Below, one piece after another: positions 35,703-43,998 of a DNA stretch of 64,000 nucleotides (positions are counted from its first letter, which is position 1; every line of letters starts with the position of its first letter). The notes under the pieces are model-generated. The model had not been told where the DNA came from. It did no database searches and was given only the letters and a program-made list of their open reading frames with translations. The DNA comes from Bradyrhizobium sp. sGM-13 (GTDB lineage: Bacteria > Pseudomonadota > Alphaproteobacteria > Rhizobiales > Xanthobacteraceae): positions 1 to 64,000 of the forward strand of contig NZ_JAGWDK010000017.1 of the NCBI RefSeq assembly GCF_018398875.1, given 5' to 3'. The translations under genes were made by a program, and so were the position numbers.

Positions 35703-37493
35703 CTAGCGGACCTTGACCGTTGCCATTTCCTGGCCATCCGGCCCCATCACATGGGTCGAGCAGGCCAGGCATGGATCAAAGGAATGGATCGTGCGCAGGA
35801 TTTCCAGCGGCTTCTCCGGATCAGCGATCGGCGTATCCATCAACGAGGCCTCAAATGCACCGATATTGCCGTTTGGATCACGCGGCGAGCCGTTCCATGT
35901 CGTCGGCACGACGCACTGGTAGTTGTCGATCTTGGTCTCCTTGATCTTGATCCAGTGCCCCAGCGCACCACGCGGCGCCTCAGTGAAACCGTAGCCCTTG
36001 GCTTCCTTCGGCCAGCTCTCCGGCTTCCATTTATCGACGTTGGCGGTAGCGGTGTCACCCGTTTTGATATGCGCCATAAGCTTGTCCTGGAAATAGCGCA
36101 TCTGGTGCGCGGCCCATTGGCATTCGAGCGCACGCGCCGCAGTGCGGCCGAGCGTCGAGAAGAGTGCAGCGAAGGGCAGATCGAGCGTCTTCAGCAGCTT
36201 CTCGGTCGGTTCCTTGAACTCCGCTTTGCCTTGCACGTAACCTATGATGTATCGCGCCAGCGGTCCCACCTCGACGGAGTTGCCGCGCCAGCGCGGCGCC
36301 TTGATCCAGGAATATTTGCCGCCTTCGTCGAGCTCCTTGATGTCGGTCCTGGTGCCCTTGACGTTGGGCCCGAGCTGGAAATTCGGCTCGGTGATACCAT
36401 CCCAGGGATGCAGCCCCCTGGTTTCATCAGGATATTTGTACCAGGAATGAGCGACGAACTCCTGGATCTGCTCGGGATCGCCGTGATCGATTGGCAGGAC
36501 TTCGCTGAAATTGCCATTGAGGATCACGCCGCGCGGCTGCTTGAGGTTTTTCGCGGAATAATCATTGGCGTTCTCGGGAATGTCGCCATAGGACATTATG
36601 CTCTTAGCCGAGAGACCGCCGCCATAGAGCCAGTCTTTGTAGAAGGAGCCAATCACGGCAACGTCGGGCAGATAAACCTGCTCGACGAATTCGATCGAAC
36701 GGCAAATGATCGAGGATACGAGGTTCAGCCGCTCCATATTGATGGCGCCCACTGCACCGGTACCATCGACATTGATGGCACAGGCCACGCCACCGACCAG
36801 CCAATTCGGATGCGGGTTCTTGCCGCCATAGATGGCGTGGATCTTGACGACGTCCTTCTGGAAGTCGAGCGCTTCCAGATAATGCGCCAAGGCCATCAGG
36901 TTCGCTTCCGGCGGAAGCTTATAGGCCGGATGCCCCCAATAGGCATTCTTAAAAGGGCCGAGCTGTCCTGATTCAACGAACTTGGTGAGCCTGATCTGCA
37001 GATGCTTGAAATAGCCTGGCGATGATAGAGGCCAGGACGAGACCGATTGCGCCAACGCAGAGGTCGCCTTGGGATCGGCCTTGAGGGCGGAAATCACGTC
37101 GACCCAATCCAACGCGTGCAGGTGATAGAAGTGCACAAGATGATCATGCACCTGCAGGCAGAGCTGCATGATATTGCGGATCGAATTAGCATTCTCTGGA
37201 ATGGTGATGCCCAGCGCGTTCTCCACCGCGCGCACCGAGGTGAGCGCATGTGTGCCGGTGCAGACGCCGCAAATCCGCTCGGTGAACGCCCAGGCATCGC
37301 GAGGATCGCGTCCACGCAGGATCGTCTCGATGCCGCGCCACATAGTTCCGGATGAGACCGCGTTGCGGATCACATTGTCGGAATCGAGATTGACCTCCAC
37401 GCGGAGGTGGCCTTCGACCCGGGTCAGCGGATCGATGACGATGCGTTTGCCGGAATGGTCGAGTTTGAACCCATTGGGTGTCTGGGCGCCCAT
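35703..37493 (-). CDS. hupL: Uptake [NiFe]-hydrogenase large subunit HupL
   Basis: The catalytic subunit holds the Ni-Fe(CN)2CO site and oxidises H2 at the periplasmic face. The 596-residue protein has the first motif RICGVCTGTHALTSVRAVEN (~75) and the second DPCLACSTHVMGPDGQEMAT at the C-terminus, with the cleavage site for HupD after the His (VMGPDGQEMATVKVR would be removed). Other conserved segments are DPLTRVEGHLRVEVNLDSDN and GALGHWIKIKETKIDNYQCV. It starts 20 bp after hupS. Confidence 0.98.
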   Translation of the reverse strand: MGAQTPNGFKLDHSGKRIVIDPLTRVEGHLRVEVNLDSDNVIRNAVSSGTMWRGIETILRGRDPRDAWAFTERICGVCTGTHALTSVRAVENALGITIPENANSIRNIMQLCLQVHDHLVHFYHLHALDWVDVISALKADPKATSALAQSVSSWPLSSPGYFKHLQIRLTKFVESGQLGPFKNAYWGHPAYKLPPEANLMALAHYLEALDFQKDVVKIHAIYGGKNPHPNWLVGGVACAINVDGTGAVGAINMERLNLVSSIICRSIEFVEQVYLPDVAVIGSFYKDWLYGGGLSAKSIMSYGDIPENANDYSAKNLKQPRGVILNGNFSEVLPIDHGDPEQIQEFVAHSWYKYPDETRGLHPWDGITEPNFQLGPNVKGTRTDIKELDEGGKYSWIKAPRWRGNSVEVGPLARYIIGYVQGKAEFKEPTEKLLKTLDLPFAALFSTLGRTAARALECQWAAHQMRYFQDKLMAHIKTGDTATANVDKWKPESWPKEAKGYGFTEAPRGALGHWIKIKETKIDNYQCVVPTTWNGSPRDPNGNIGAFEASLMDTPIADPEKPLEILRTIHSFDPCLACSTHVMGPDGQEMATVKVR

Positions 37494-37513
37494 CGTTGTC
37501 CTTCTGAATTCGA

Positions 37514-38605
37514 TTATTGTTCCTGAGCTACGCGGCCCGGTTTACGGGTCAGCCGCTTCGCGGCCGTGACCGCCGCGTGCGCGGCAACGGCTAGGCCGAC
37601 CGCGCCGGCAGCGGCCATGCCGATCTGATCGGCGTTGGCCTCGATGCCGAATTGCCTGATGGTCGTCAGTCGATCGTAAAATGAGCCCTTGTCCCAGAAG
37701 CCGTCTTCGGAGCAGCCGAAACAGCCGTGGCCGGATTGGATCGGGAAGGAAACGCCGCCGTTCCACCGAACGGTCGAGCAGGCGTTGTAGGTGGTCGGCC
37801 CCTTGCAGCCCATTTTGTAGAGGCAATAGCCCTTGCGCGCGGACTCGTCGTCCCACCCCTCGACAAACTGGCCGGCGTCGAAATGGGGACGCCTGTAGCA
37901 CTTGTCGTGGATGCGCTGGGAATAGAACATCTTTGGACGTCCTTGGCGGTCGAGCTCGGGAAGCTTTCCGAACGTCGTGATGAAGGTCACCAAGGCGGTC
38001 ATGACCTCTGCGATGGGCGGGCAGCCGGGCACCTTGATGATCGGTTTGTTCGTGATCACTTTATCGATCGGCGTCGCCCCAGTCGGGTTGGGCTTGGCCG
38101 CCTGCACGCAACCCCAGGACGCACAAGTTCCCCAAGCGATGATCGCCATGGAATCTTCCGCCATCGCCCTGAGCTTTTCGACGAACGGCTTGCCGCCATC
38201 AATGCAGAACATGCCGCCTTCGTTCAGCGGCGAATTGCCTTCAACGGCAAGCACATACTCGCCCTTGTACTTGGCGCGGATCTCCTCGAGGATGGCTTCG
38301 GCCTGGTGTCCTGCCGCCGCCATGATCAGGGCGTCATAATCCAGCGAGATCATCGACAGCACCACGTCTTTGACCAGCGGATGGGCCGAGCGGATAAAGC
38401 TTTCCGAACAGCAGGTGCATTCGAGCCCGTGCATCCAGATCACGGGCACACGCGGCTTTGTCTCCAGCGCGTTGGCAATCTGGCTTGCCGCGAGCGGACC
38501 GAGCCCGAGGCTCGTTGCCGTCAAACTGCAGAATTTGTGGAAACTGCGACGCGTGATACCCTGACGTCTGATGACGCCGTAAAACGTTTCCGCTGCCCCG
38601 CCCAT
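37514..38605 (-). CDS. hupS: Uptake [NiFe]-hydrogenase small subunit HupS
   Basis: HupS carries three Fe-S clusters that take electrons from the active site. From the ATG at 38605 (GGGAAG upstream) it has 363 residues and opens with a Tat signal (ITRRSFHKFCSLTATSLGLG), so the HupSL dimer is exported folded. Cluster cysteines are visible in WMHGLECTCCSESFIRSAHP, AIIAWGTCASWGCVQAAKPN, GCPP, KCYRRPHFDAGQF and CKGPTTYNACS with GHGCFGCSEDGFWDKG. A C-terminal hydrophobic helix (MAAAGAVGLAVAAHAAVTAA) anchors it near HupC. Confidence 0.97.
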   Translation of the reverse strand: MGGAAETFYGVIRRQGITRRSFHKFCSLTATSLGLGPLAASQIANALETKPRVPVIWMHGLECTCCSESFIRSAHPLVKDVVLSMISLDYDALIMAAAGHQAEAILEEIRAKYKGEYVLAVEGNSPLNEGGMFCIDGGKPFVEKLRAMAEDSMAIIAWGTCASWGCVQAAKPNPTGATPIDKVITNKPIIKVPGCPPIAEVMTALVTFITTFGKLPELDRQGRPKMFYSQRIHDKCYRRPHFDAGQFVEGWDDESARKGYCLYKMGCKGPTTYNACSTVRWNGGVSFPIQSGHGCFGCSEDGFWDKGSFYDRLTTIRQFGIEANADQIGMAAAGAVGLAVAAHAAVTAAKRLTRKPGRVAQEQ

Positions 38606-38650
38606 AAATTCTTCCCGAGATCTGTTATCGACGACTTGCCGACGATCGGG

Positions 38651-38668
38651 TAGCAAGAAGCAGGCCAA
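38651..38668 (-). promoter_or_regulatory. Sigma-54 (-24/-12) promoter of hupS
   Basis: The minus strand reads TTGGCCTGCTTCTTGCTA, with GG and GC separated by exactly ten bases, as in the RpoN consensus TGGCACG-N4-TTGC. It would start transcription at about 38641, 36 bp before the hupS ATG. RpoN promoters need an enhancer protein; in rhizobia hupS is activated by NifA in nodules or by HoxA in free-living cells. I found no perfect TGT-N10-ACA NifA site within 250 bp upstream. Confidence 0.75.
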
Positions 38669-39801
38669 GCCGCGATGACAGCTGCGGCCGCGTCACATCA
38701 ATTTCTTCTTTGGCTCGTTACTGAAGCAGCGCATTTCGATCAGCTATCTCATTCGCCTCCCACCACTCGACCCAGATCAGATCGCACGTCGCGATGCGTC
38801 CGGCGAGACGCGCGGGATGACTACAGATTGTCGAGAACAGTCAGATGTCGCACCTCCTGCGCCAATGGCTGGGAGAGCGGCATGGTCGTGCGGATCTTTT
38901 ACCGTGTCCCAGCAATCGACGTGCCACCAAGCACGTTGTACGAGCGTTGCTTTAAGAGTGAAAACCATGTGCTTCGCGCCGCGGCGACGGAATACTTGCG
39001 CCTCGGCGTCGGTTTCTGGACATACGCGTATTCAACCGGACACGCCGAACACGCCACCACGGAGCATCGAATGACGATGGTCGTCTCTCGACGAGCTCAG
39101 TTGCCCCTTTCGGCGGCCGAGCGGGAAGTCAGCGTGGGAGGAGCGACGCTGCTACACATCGCACCAGCTTATAGTTATTCTCGCTGTTGGCCTGATCATG
39201 TCAGCCAGTGGTATCGCAATAGGTCGCCGCCGATTGAGCCGTAAGCCTGCAAAGCAGGTCTCTGCGCCGGACAGCTTGGCGCGCCCGCGACGACGCGCAG
39301 GATCCCCCGGCGATCGTTCGAGACATTCGGGAGCTCAGTTAGCTCGATGCCGACGCATTCGCGAGCCGGGCGATGTCGATTCCAGAACAGGGGCCGATGG
39401 CAACCAAGAATCCGAAGCTTAGAACTACTCCCAGGATGCGATCATGAGCTGTCCTCCTCCGCGGACAGCGTAGCTTCCGCGTTCTCCTGAACATGGCGTA
39501 GGGATCGGGGCACCAGCGGCGTCGGCATGGTCGAGTGGACGACCGCCACGCTCGCAACGAGTTGCTACTTCAGCGCGGGCGCCCATCGCCGTCGCATTAA
39601 CGAGAGAGGGCACGAGCGCTGTCATGAGAAACTAGCGTGACGCGAGGCTACAACGCGCCTTCCTTGCACGGCGGCGGCGCCGGGAGGTGTTGAGATAGGC
39701 ATTTTGCTCCGGCTGTGATATTAATCCTTGGTCGCGGTAAAGCGTCCGCGGGCGAATATTCAAGATGTTTCTCGCATTGATAAGCATCTCGGAGATATGG
39801 G
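38669..39801. other. 1.1 kb between hupS promoter and the cobalamin block
   Basis: No gene is supported. The region holds the hupS upstream activating region and a 67-bp repeat (39104-39170) that recurs at the far end of the cobalamin block. A plus-strand frame at 38675-39244 spans the repeat but has no family match. hupUV or hoxA are not present. Confidence 0.5.
39104..39170 (+). repeat. Direct repeat, left copy (67 bp)
   Basis: The stretch CCCCTTTCGGCGGCCG ... GGAAGTCAGCGTGGGAGGAG ... ATCGCACCAGCTT recurs at 63562-63627 in the same orientation with only about five differences and one gap. The two copies flank the whole cobalamin block. Its nature is unknown; an IS end or shared leader are possible. 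Confidence 0.7.
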
Positions 39802-40377
39802 ATGGAAGGGGAAGCCTTTCTTTGGTTGGTCCGGCATGCGGTCGTCGATTCTATCGAAGGAACGATCTCCCCTTCGGGCGCTCCGGCCGATCTCAGCGAT
39901 CGGGCGCATTTGGAAGCCGTGCGAAGGCGCTTGCCGCGGGACGCCGCAAGCTATGCGAGTCCGTCTCAACGAACTCTCGATACCGCGCGCGCATTTGAGC
40001 TTGATCCAATCCCGGTGCCTGAGTTTCGGGAGCAGGACTTCGGGGATTGGACCGGCCGACGTCACGACGATCTCGCCGCTTTCGGAGAAGAAGGGTACGC
40101 CGAGTTCTGGAAGGATCCCGCTCGTTCAAGCCCACCCGGCGGCGAGAGCTTCGAAGATCAAATTGCGAGGGTTCGGGATGGACTACGTAAAATAGCTGCT
40201 GGTCCAGCAACGCTCGTCGTGCATTCCGGCACTATTCGCGCCGCGCTCTGCGTAGCCCTCGACATCGCACCGCAAGCAGCGTTGCGCTTTGTTATCGATC
40301 CGCTGTCGATCACCCGAATTGATCGGCTACGGAACGATTGGCGGATTGTGTCGGTCAATCAGAATGTCGCGTTATGA
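39802..40377 (+). CDS. Histidine phosphatase family protein, probable alpha-ribazole phosphatase
   Basis: A 191-residue member of the branch-2-free phosphoglycerate-mutase-like superfamily: catalytic LVRHAV at residues 9-14, SPSQRTLDTARAF (~53), acid residue region EQDFGDWTGRRHDD (~75) and the second histidine in TLVVHSGTIRAALCV (~138). Such proteins in B12 clusters remove the phosphate from alpha-ribazole phosphate or adenosylcobalamin phosphate (CobC in Salmonella naming). The usual RHG is RHA here. It converges on cobT, overlapping its 3' end by six bases. The role is inferred from context; a general phosphatase cannot be excluded. Confidence 0.75.
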   Translation: MEGEAFLWLVRHAVVDSIEGTISPSGAPADLSDRAHLEAVRRRLPRDAASYASPSQRTLDTARAFELDPIPVPEFREQDFGDWTGRRHDDLAAFGEEGYAEFWKDPARSSPPGGESFEDQIARVRDGLRKIAAGPATLVVHSGTIRAALCVALDIAPQAALRFVIDPLSITRIDRLRNDWRIVSVNQNVAL

Positions 40378-41427
40378 GCGATTCGGAACGCTGGCTTGCG
40401 CGAAGGTCGCCATGCCATTGTGCAGAGCGCATGCAAGCCGCAGGATCGGCAATGCGAGCGCGGCGCCCGATCCCTCCCCTAACCTGAGGTCCAGATTGAA
40501 CAACGGCTGCACATTCAGGGCCTCAAGAACCAGGCGGTGCCCCTGCTCGGCCGATTGATGCGAGGATAAGAGAAAGGGCCGACACGACGGATTAAGATGC
40601 ACCGCCGTCAATGCCGCGACGGACACGATGAAACCGTCGATCAGGATCGGGAGGCGACGCTGTGCGGCGGCGATGATCGCGCCCGTAATCGCAGCAGTTT
40701 CGAGACCGCCGACCGCACATAGGATGTGTTCGGGAGAAGCAGGTGGTCTCGTGATACCATGACAATCCAGCGCTGCGTCAATCAAGTGCGCCTTCCGCGC
40801 ACGACCGGCTGCATCGATGCCGGTCCCGCTGCCGGTCATCTGTGCGGCGCTCACGCCAAGCAAGGCCGCGGCGATGGCCGCCGAAGTCGTGGTATTGCCG
40901 ATGCCCATGTCGCCAACGATCAGAAGATCAGGCTCTGTTGCGGCGGCGCGTGCGACCGCGCGCTTGCCGCAGTCGACGGCGAAGGCGACCTCCACCAACT
41001 CAAGCGCCGCTTCCTTGCTGAAGTCCCTGGTGCCCCGGCGCGGCTTGTCAGTCACGACGCCCGGGATCGGTTGTTCGGCGAGCGTTCCAGCATCGACGAT
41101 CTCGAGACTTGAGCCCAGCTCGCCCGCAAGGACGGAGATCGCTGCGCCGCCCGACGCGAAATTCGACATCATCGCGATCGTTACTTCCTGAGGATAGGCC
41201 GATACCCCCTGGGCGACGATACCGTGGTCGCCTGCAAAGACGATGATCGGCACGCGCTCGGCCTGAGGCCGCTCCGTTTGTTGCAGGCCGGCGAGTTCGG
41301 TCGCCACTTGCTCGAGCCGGCCGAGCGCGCCGGCCGGCTTGGTGAGTTGAGCCTGACGGGCCAGCGCCGCATCGCGATGGGCGGTCGAGATGCCCGGGCA
41401 CTCTTGATAGACCCACTCGGGTAGCAT
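40372..41427 (-). CDS. cobT: Nicotinate-nucleotide:dimethylbenzimidazole phosphoribosyltransferase
   Basis: It makes alpha-ribazole phosphate from dimethylbenzimidazole and nicotinate mononucleotide (CobU in Pseudomonas naming). The 351-residue protein has KPAGALGRLEQVATELAGLQ, VFAGDHGIVAQGVSAYPQEV, DMGIGNTTTSAAIAAALLG (substrate loop, with Asp where Salmonella has Glu) and the catalytic Glu in LRLGEGSGAALALPILR near the C-terminus. It is the third gene of the riboswitch-led operon cbiM-cobF-cobT. Confidence 0.96.
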   Translation of the reverse strand: MLPEWVYQECPGISTAHRDAALARQAQLTKPAGALGRLEQVATELAGLQQTERPQAERVPIIVFAGDHGIVAQGVSAYPQEVTIAMMSNFASGGAAISVLAGELGSSLEIVDAGTLAEQPIPGVVTDKPRRGTRDFSKEAALELVEVAFAVDCGKRAVARAAATEPDLLIVGDMGIGNTTTSAAIAAALLGVSAAQMTGSGTGIDAAGRARKAHLIDAALDCHGITRPPASPEHILCAVGGLETAAITGAIIAAAQRRLPILIDGFIVSVAALTAVHLNPSCRPFLLSSHQSAEQGHRLVLEALNVQPLFNLDLRLGEGSGAALALPILRLACALHNGMATFAQASVPNRS

Positions 41428-41484
41428 GCTGTTCTGCCTCTGATGCTGGCGTTAACGATACGGACGGGCTCTCGCCCGAGCGCG

Positions 41485-42234
41485 CTATGACCGGCGCTTG
41501 AGGATGTAACTGTCCATGATCCAGCCATGCCTTTCGCGCGCCTGCCGCCGCGCGGCGACGATGCGTGGGCCCTCCTCGGCCAGCTCACCTGACATGGTGA
41601 TCTGGTCGGGCATGCCGAGATAGGCGCCCCACCAGATGTGCAGTCCTCCCGGGTCGAGCGACTGGAACGCCGCGCCGCCATCGAGCATGACGACCACGGT
41701 GTCCGTGCCGTGCGGCCAGCCGCCTTCGCGCAGCCGCCGCCCTGTTGTCACCAGAAAAGGTTCGCCGATGTCGTTCAGCGGCAACGAGTGCGCAGCGCAA
41801 AGCGCCTGGATTGACGTGATGCCTGGCACCACCTCGATCGTCGGCAACGGATCGAGCCTGCGAGCGATCCGCAGGCTGGAGTCGTATAGCGAAGGATCGC
41901 CCCAGATCAGCAGAGCAACGCGCCCGTCACTACCGAGATGGTCCGCAATTTCGCGCGACCAGCTTGCGGCGACGGCGTCGTGCCATTCGTCCACGCCCTT
42001 GTGGTAGTCCTCCTGCCCGGCGTCACGCACGGGCAGATCGAACTCGGCGACGCGCGTGCGACCGTTGGTGAGAACTCGCTCGCAAATGGTTCGGCGCAGG
42101 TCGGCGAGATCGGATTTCGCCGTGCCTTTGCGCGGAATCAGGACGAGGTCAGCTGCGTTGATCGCACGGATCGCGGCAAGCGTAAGCTGCTCGGGATCGC
42201 CGCAACCAATGCCTATCAGGAAGAGCGTTTGCAT
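41485..42234 (-). CDS. cobF: Precorrin-6A synthase (deacetylating)
   Basis: CobF methylates C1 of precorrin-5 with loss of the acetyl group, a step found only in the aerobic pathway. The 249-residue protein begins MQTLFLIGIGCGDPEQLTLA (SAM-binding GxGxGxP variant); longer starts overlap cbiM. Conserved parts are DLVLIPRKGTAKSDLADLRR, LLIWGDPSLYDSSLRIARRL and EVVPGITSIQALCAAHSLPL. Its presence marks the late cobalt insertion route. Confidence 0.95.
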   Translation of the reverse strand: MQTLFLIGIGCGDPEQLTLAAIRAINAADLVLIPRKGTAKSDLADLRRTICERVLTNGRTRVAEFDLPVRDAGQEDYHKGVDEWHDAVAASWSREIADHLGSDGRVALLIWGDPSLYDSSLRIARRLDPLPTIEVVPGITSIQALCAAHSLPLNDIGEPFLVTTGRRLREGGWPHGTDTVVVMLDGGAAFQSLDPGGLHIWWGAYLGMPDQITMSGELAEEGPRIVAARRQARERHGWIMDSYILKRRS

Positions 42235-42286
42235 CTTGTCGCGCGCAAGGGGTGGCCGCGACTTGCGACCGCCCCCCACGTCATCT

Positions 42287-42964
42287 CTAGGCCGCGTTGT
42301 GCAGGCGATAGGTAACAAGACCGTCTGCGGTGATGCCCCGCATCGACTTCGCCAGCGCCAGCACGGCCAAATCGGCCAGCGGCTCGATCACGATGACGAG
42401 CGCATAGGACGCGGCAAAGGACGCGATGGCGGTAAGGTTCTCGGCCGCAAAACCAGCGCCGTAGACAGCCCAGAAGGCGACCCATGCCACAATGCCGGAT
42501 TGATAGGCGGTCGAAAGCGCGAATGCCTGGCGATACTGCAGGTCAACATAGGCGGTGTTGCGGGGAATGATGCGCTCGGCAAGCGCTCGGATCGCAAATA
42601 GCGGCACCAACAGCGTGGTCACGTTCATGCCGTATTGCGGCAGATCCGTTGGCACAAAGAACAGCCCCTGAAACAAGAGACCGAGCGCCAGCCCGAACGC
42701 GGCCGGCGCCGCGCCGAAAAGCAGGAACAGCGTCGAGCCGAGAATGAAATGCACCTCCGAGACCCCGACCCGGAAATGCGGCAGCAACTCGAAAAACGAG
42801 AAGACCAGGACCGTTGTTGCGACGGTGCGCACCGCCAATGAAACGATCCCCTGCTCGCGCACTGTTTCGGCCGCGAGCTTGAGGGCGCAGCCGGCGGCGG
42901 CTGCCCCGGTCGCGTAACTCAGCACGAGCTTGGCGCCTGTAACGATTTCCGGTTCGATATGCAT
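42287..42964 (-). CDS. cbiM: CbiM-like energy-coupling factor cobalt permease component
   Basis: A 225-residue integral membrane protein with about six helices (for example TVATTVLVFSFFELLPHF, FILGSTLFLLFGAAPAAFGL, LTAIASFAASYALVIVIEPL). It keeps the Met-His-Ile N-terminus of CbiM, whose His2 binds Co(II), though the usual MHIPDG is MHIEPE here, and the SEVHFILG motif carries another His. No CbiN, CbiQ or CbiO partner is in the window, so coupling to an ATPase is unclear. It is directly downstream of a cobalamin riboswitch, as cobalt uptake genes usually are. Confidence 0.82.
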   Translation of the reverse strand: MHIEPEIVTGAKLVLSYATGAAAAGCALKLAAETVREQGIVSLAVRTVATTVLVFSFFELLPHFRVGVSEVHFILGSTLFLLFGAAPAAFGLALGLLFQGLFFVPTDLPQYGMNVTTLLVPLFAIRALAERIIPRNTAYVDLQYRQAFALSTAYQSGIVAWVAFWAVYGAGFAAENLTAIASFAASYALVIVIEPLADLAVLALAKSMRGITADGLVTYRLHNAA

Positions 42965-43011
42965 GATTTACATCCCTCCTGCCGTCACACCCGCCGGCGT
43001 TGGCGTCAAAA

Positions 43012-43205
43012 ACTGCAGGGCCGGTCTCCTGGCTCGCGGTTCGAAACGGACCTCCAGCCTTCCCGGGCTTGACGGCCCAGTGGCGGATCGGAGTCCCTCA
43101 CCGCTTACAGTCGCGGGGGCGGCCGGGGCTTCAGGCGCCGCAATTGGGTCCGCCCTACCCCATTCCCGATTATGCTCCGGCGCTTTGCGCCGGTTCGAGC
43201 ACCAT
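43012..43205 (-). ncRNA. Cobalamin riboswitch upstream of cbiM-cobF-cobT
   Basis: On the minus strand the leader has the ordered elements of the AdoCbl riboswitch: GGTGCTCGAACC at the 5' end, GGGAATGGGG, the B12-box core CCGCCCCCGCGACTGTAAGC, CACTGG, GGGAAGGC, and AACCGCGAGCCAGGAGACC at the 3' side. It ends about 50 bp before the cbiM start (AGGAGG ten bases upstream of ATG). High adenosylcobalamin would shut the operon down. Confidence 0.92.
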
Positions 43206-43269
43206 GCCTGTTCTGTGTGCCCCTTCCGATGAGGCGGCGTCAAGTGGCTCGCGAGGGCGGACGACGGCA

Positions 43270-43998
43270 TCACGGATACTCTCCCGCCAGCGCGCCGAAA
43301 AGAATGACGGCCGCCGTCGTTGCAGGGCCGGCTTGCGCGAGCTGCTCGGCGAGCTTCGCGATCGTCGTGCGGACAAGCCGTTGTTCGGCATGGCCGAGAG
43401 ACTCGGCAAACAGCGCCGCTGTGTCGGGGGCCATGCCGTGCTCAATCAGCTTCGCCGCGAGGGCCGGGAATGTGCGCTTGCCCATATAGACCACGGTCGT
43501 CGATTCCGGATCGGTGAGCGCCGCCCAATTGAGATTTGCAGGCAACTGTCCGGCGACATCAGCTCCGGTCACGAACTGGACGCGGCGCGAGGTGTGCCGT
43601 CGGGTAAGCGGAATGCCGGCGTGCGCTGCCGCAACGCAGGCCGAGGTGACACCGGGAATGATCTCGTAGCCGATGCCCGCTGCGCGCAGCGCCTCGATCT
43701 CCTCTTCAAGTCGCCCGAAGATGCCGGCGTCTCCCGATTTCAAGCGGACCACGCGGGCACCCGCGGCCGCGTAGTCGATCAGCAGCCGGTTGACATGCTC
43801 CTGTTTGGCCGAAGGCCGGCCCGCCCGCTTGCCAACCGCCACCAGATTGGCCCCGGGGCGGGCGTGATCGAGGATCGCGCCCGAGGCAAGGTCGTCATAC
43901 AACACGACGTCGGCGGCGCGCAGACACGCGGCCGCCTTGAGCGTTAGGAGCTCAGGATCGCCGGGACCGGCCGAGACAAAGGAAACAAGGCTGCTCAC
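43270..43998 (-). CDS. cobA: Uroporphyrinogen-III C-methyltransferase
   Basis: SUMT methylates uroporphyrinogen III twice to precorrin-2, the entry step for corrin synthesis. The 242-residue protein has FVSAGPGDPELLTLKAAACL (SAM loop), LYDDLASGAILDHARPGANL, VRLKSGDAGIFGRLEEEIEA and YEIIPGVTSACVAAAHAGIP. It is the single-domain form without the CysG siroheme part. It ends the cobL-cobE-cobM-cobB-cobA operon and overlaps cobB by four bases. Confidence 0.96.
   Translation of the reverse strand: MSSLVSFVSAGPGDPELLTLKAAACLRAADVVLYDDLASGAILDHARPGANLVAVGKRAGRPSAKQEHVNRLLIDYAAAGARVVRLKSGDAGIFGRLEEEIEALRAAGIGYEIIPGVTSACVAAAHAGIPLTRRHTSRRVQFVTGADVAGQLPANLNWAALTDPESTTVVYMGKRTFPALAAKLIEHGMAPDTAALFAESLGHAEQRLVRTTIAKLAEQLAQAGPATTAAVILFGALAGEYP

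Noticed and set aside
38828..38839. TTGTCGAGAACA as a NifA or HoxA enhancer site for hupS
   Set aside because: It does not fit TGT-N10-ACA and its spacing differs from known sites; kept only as a remark under the promoter finding.
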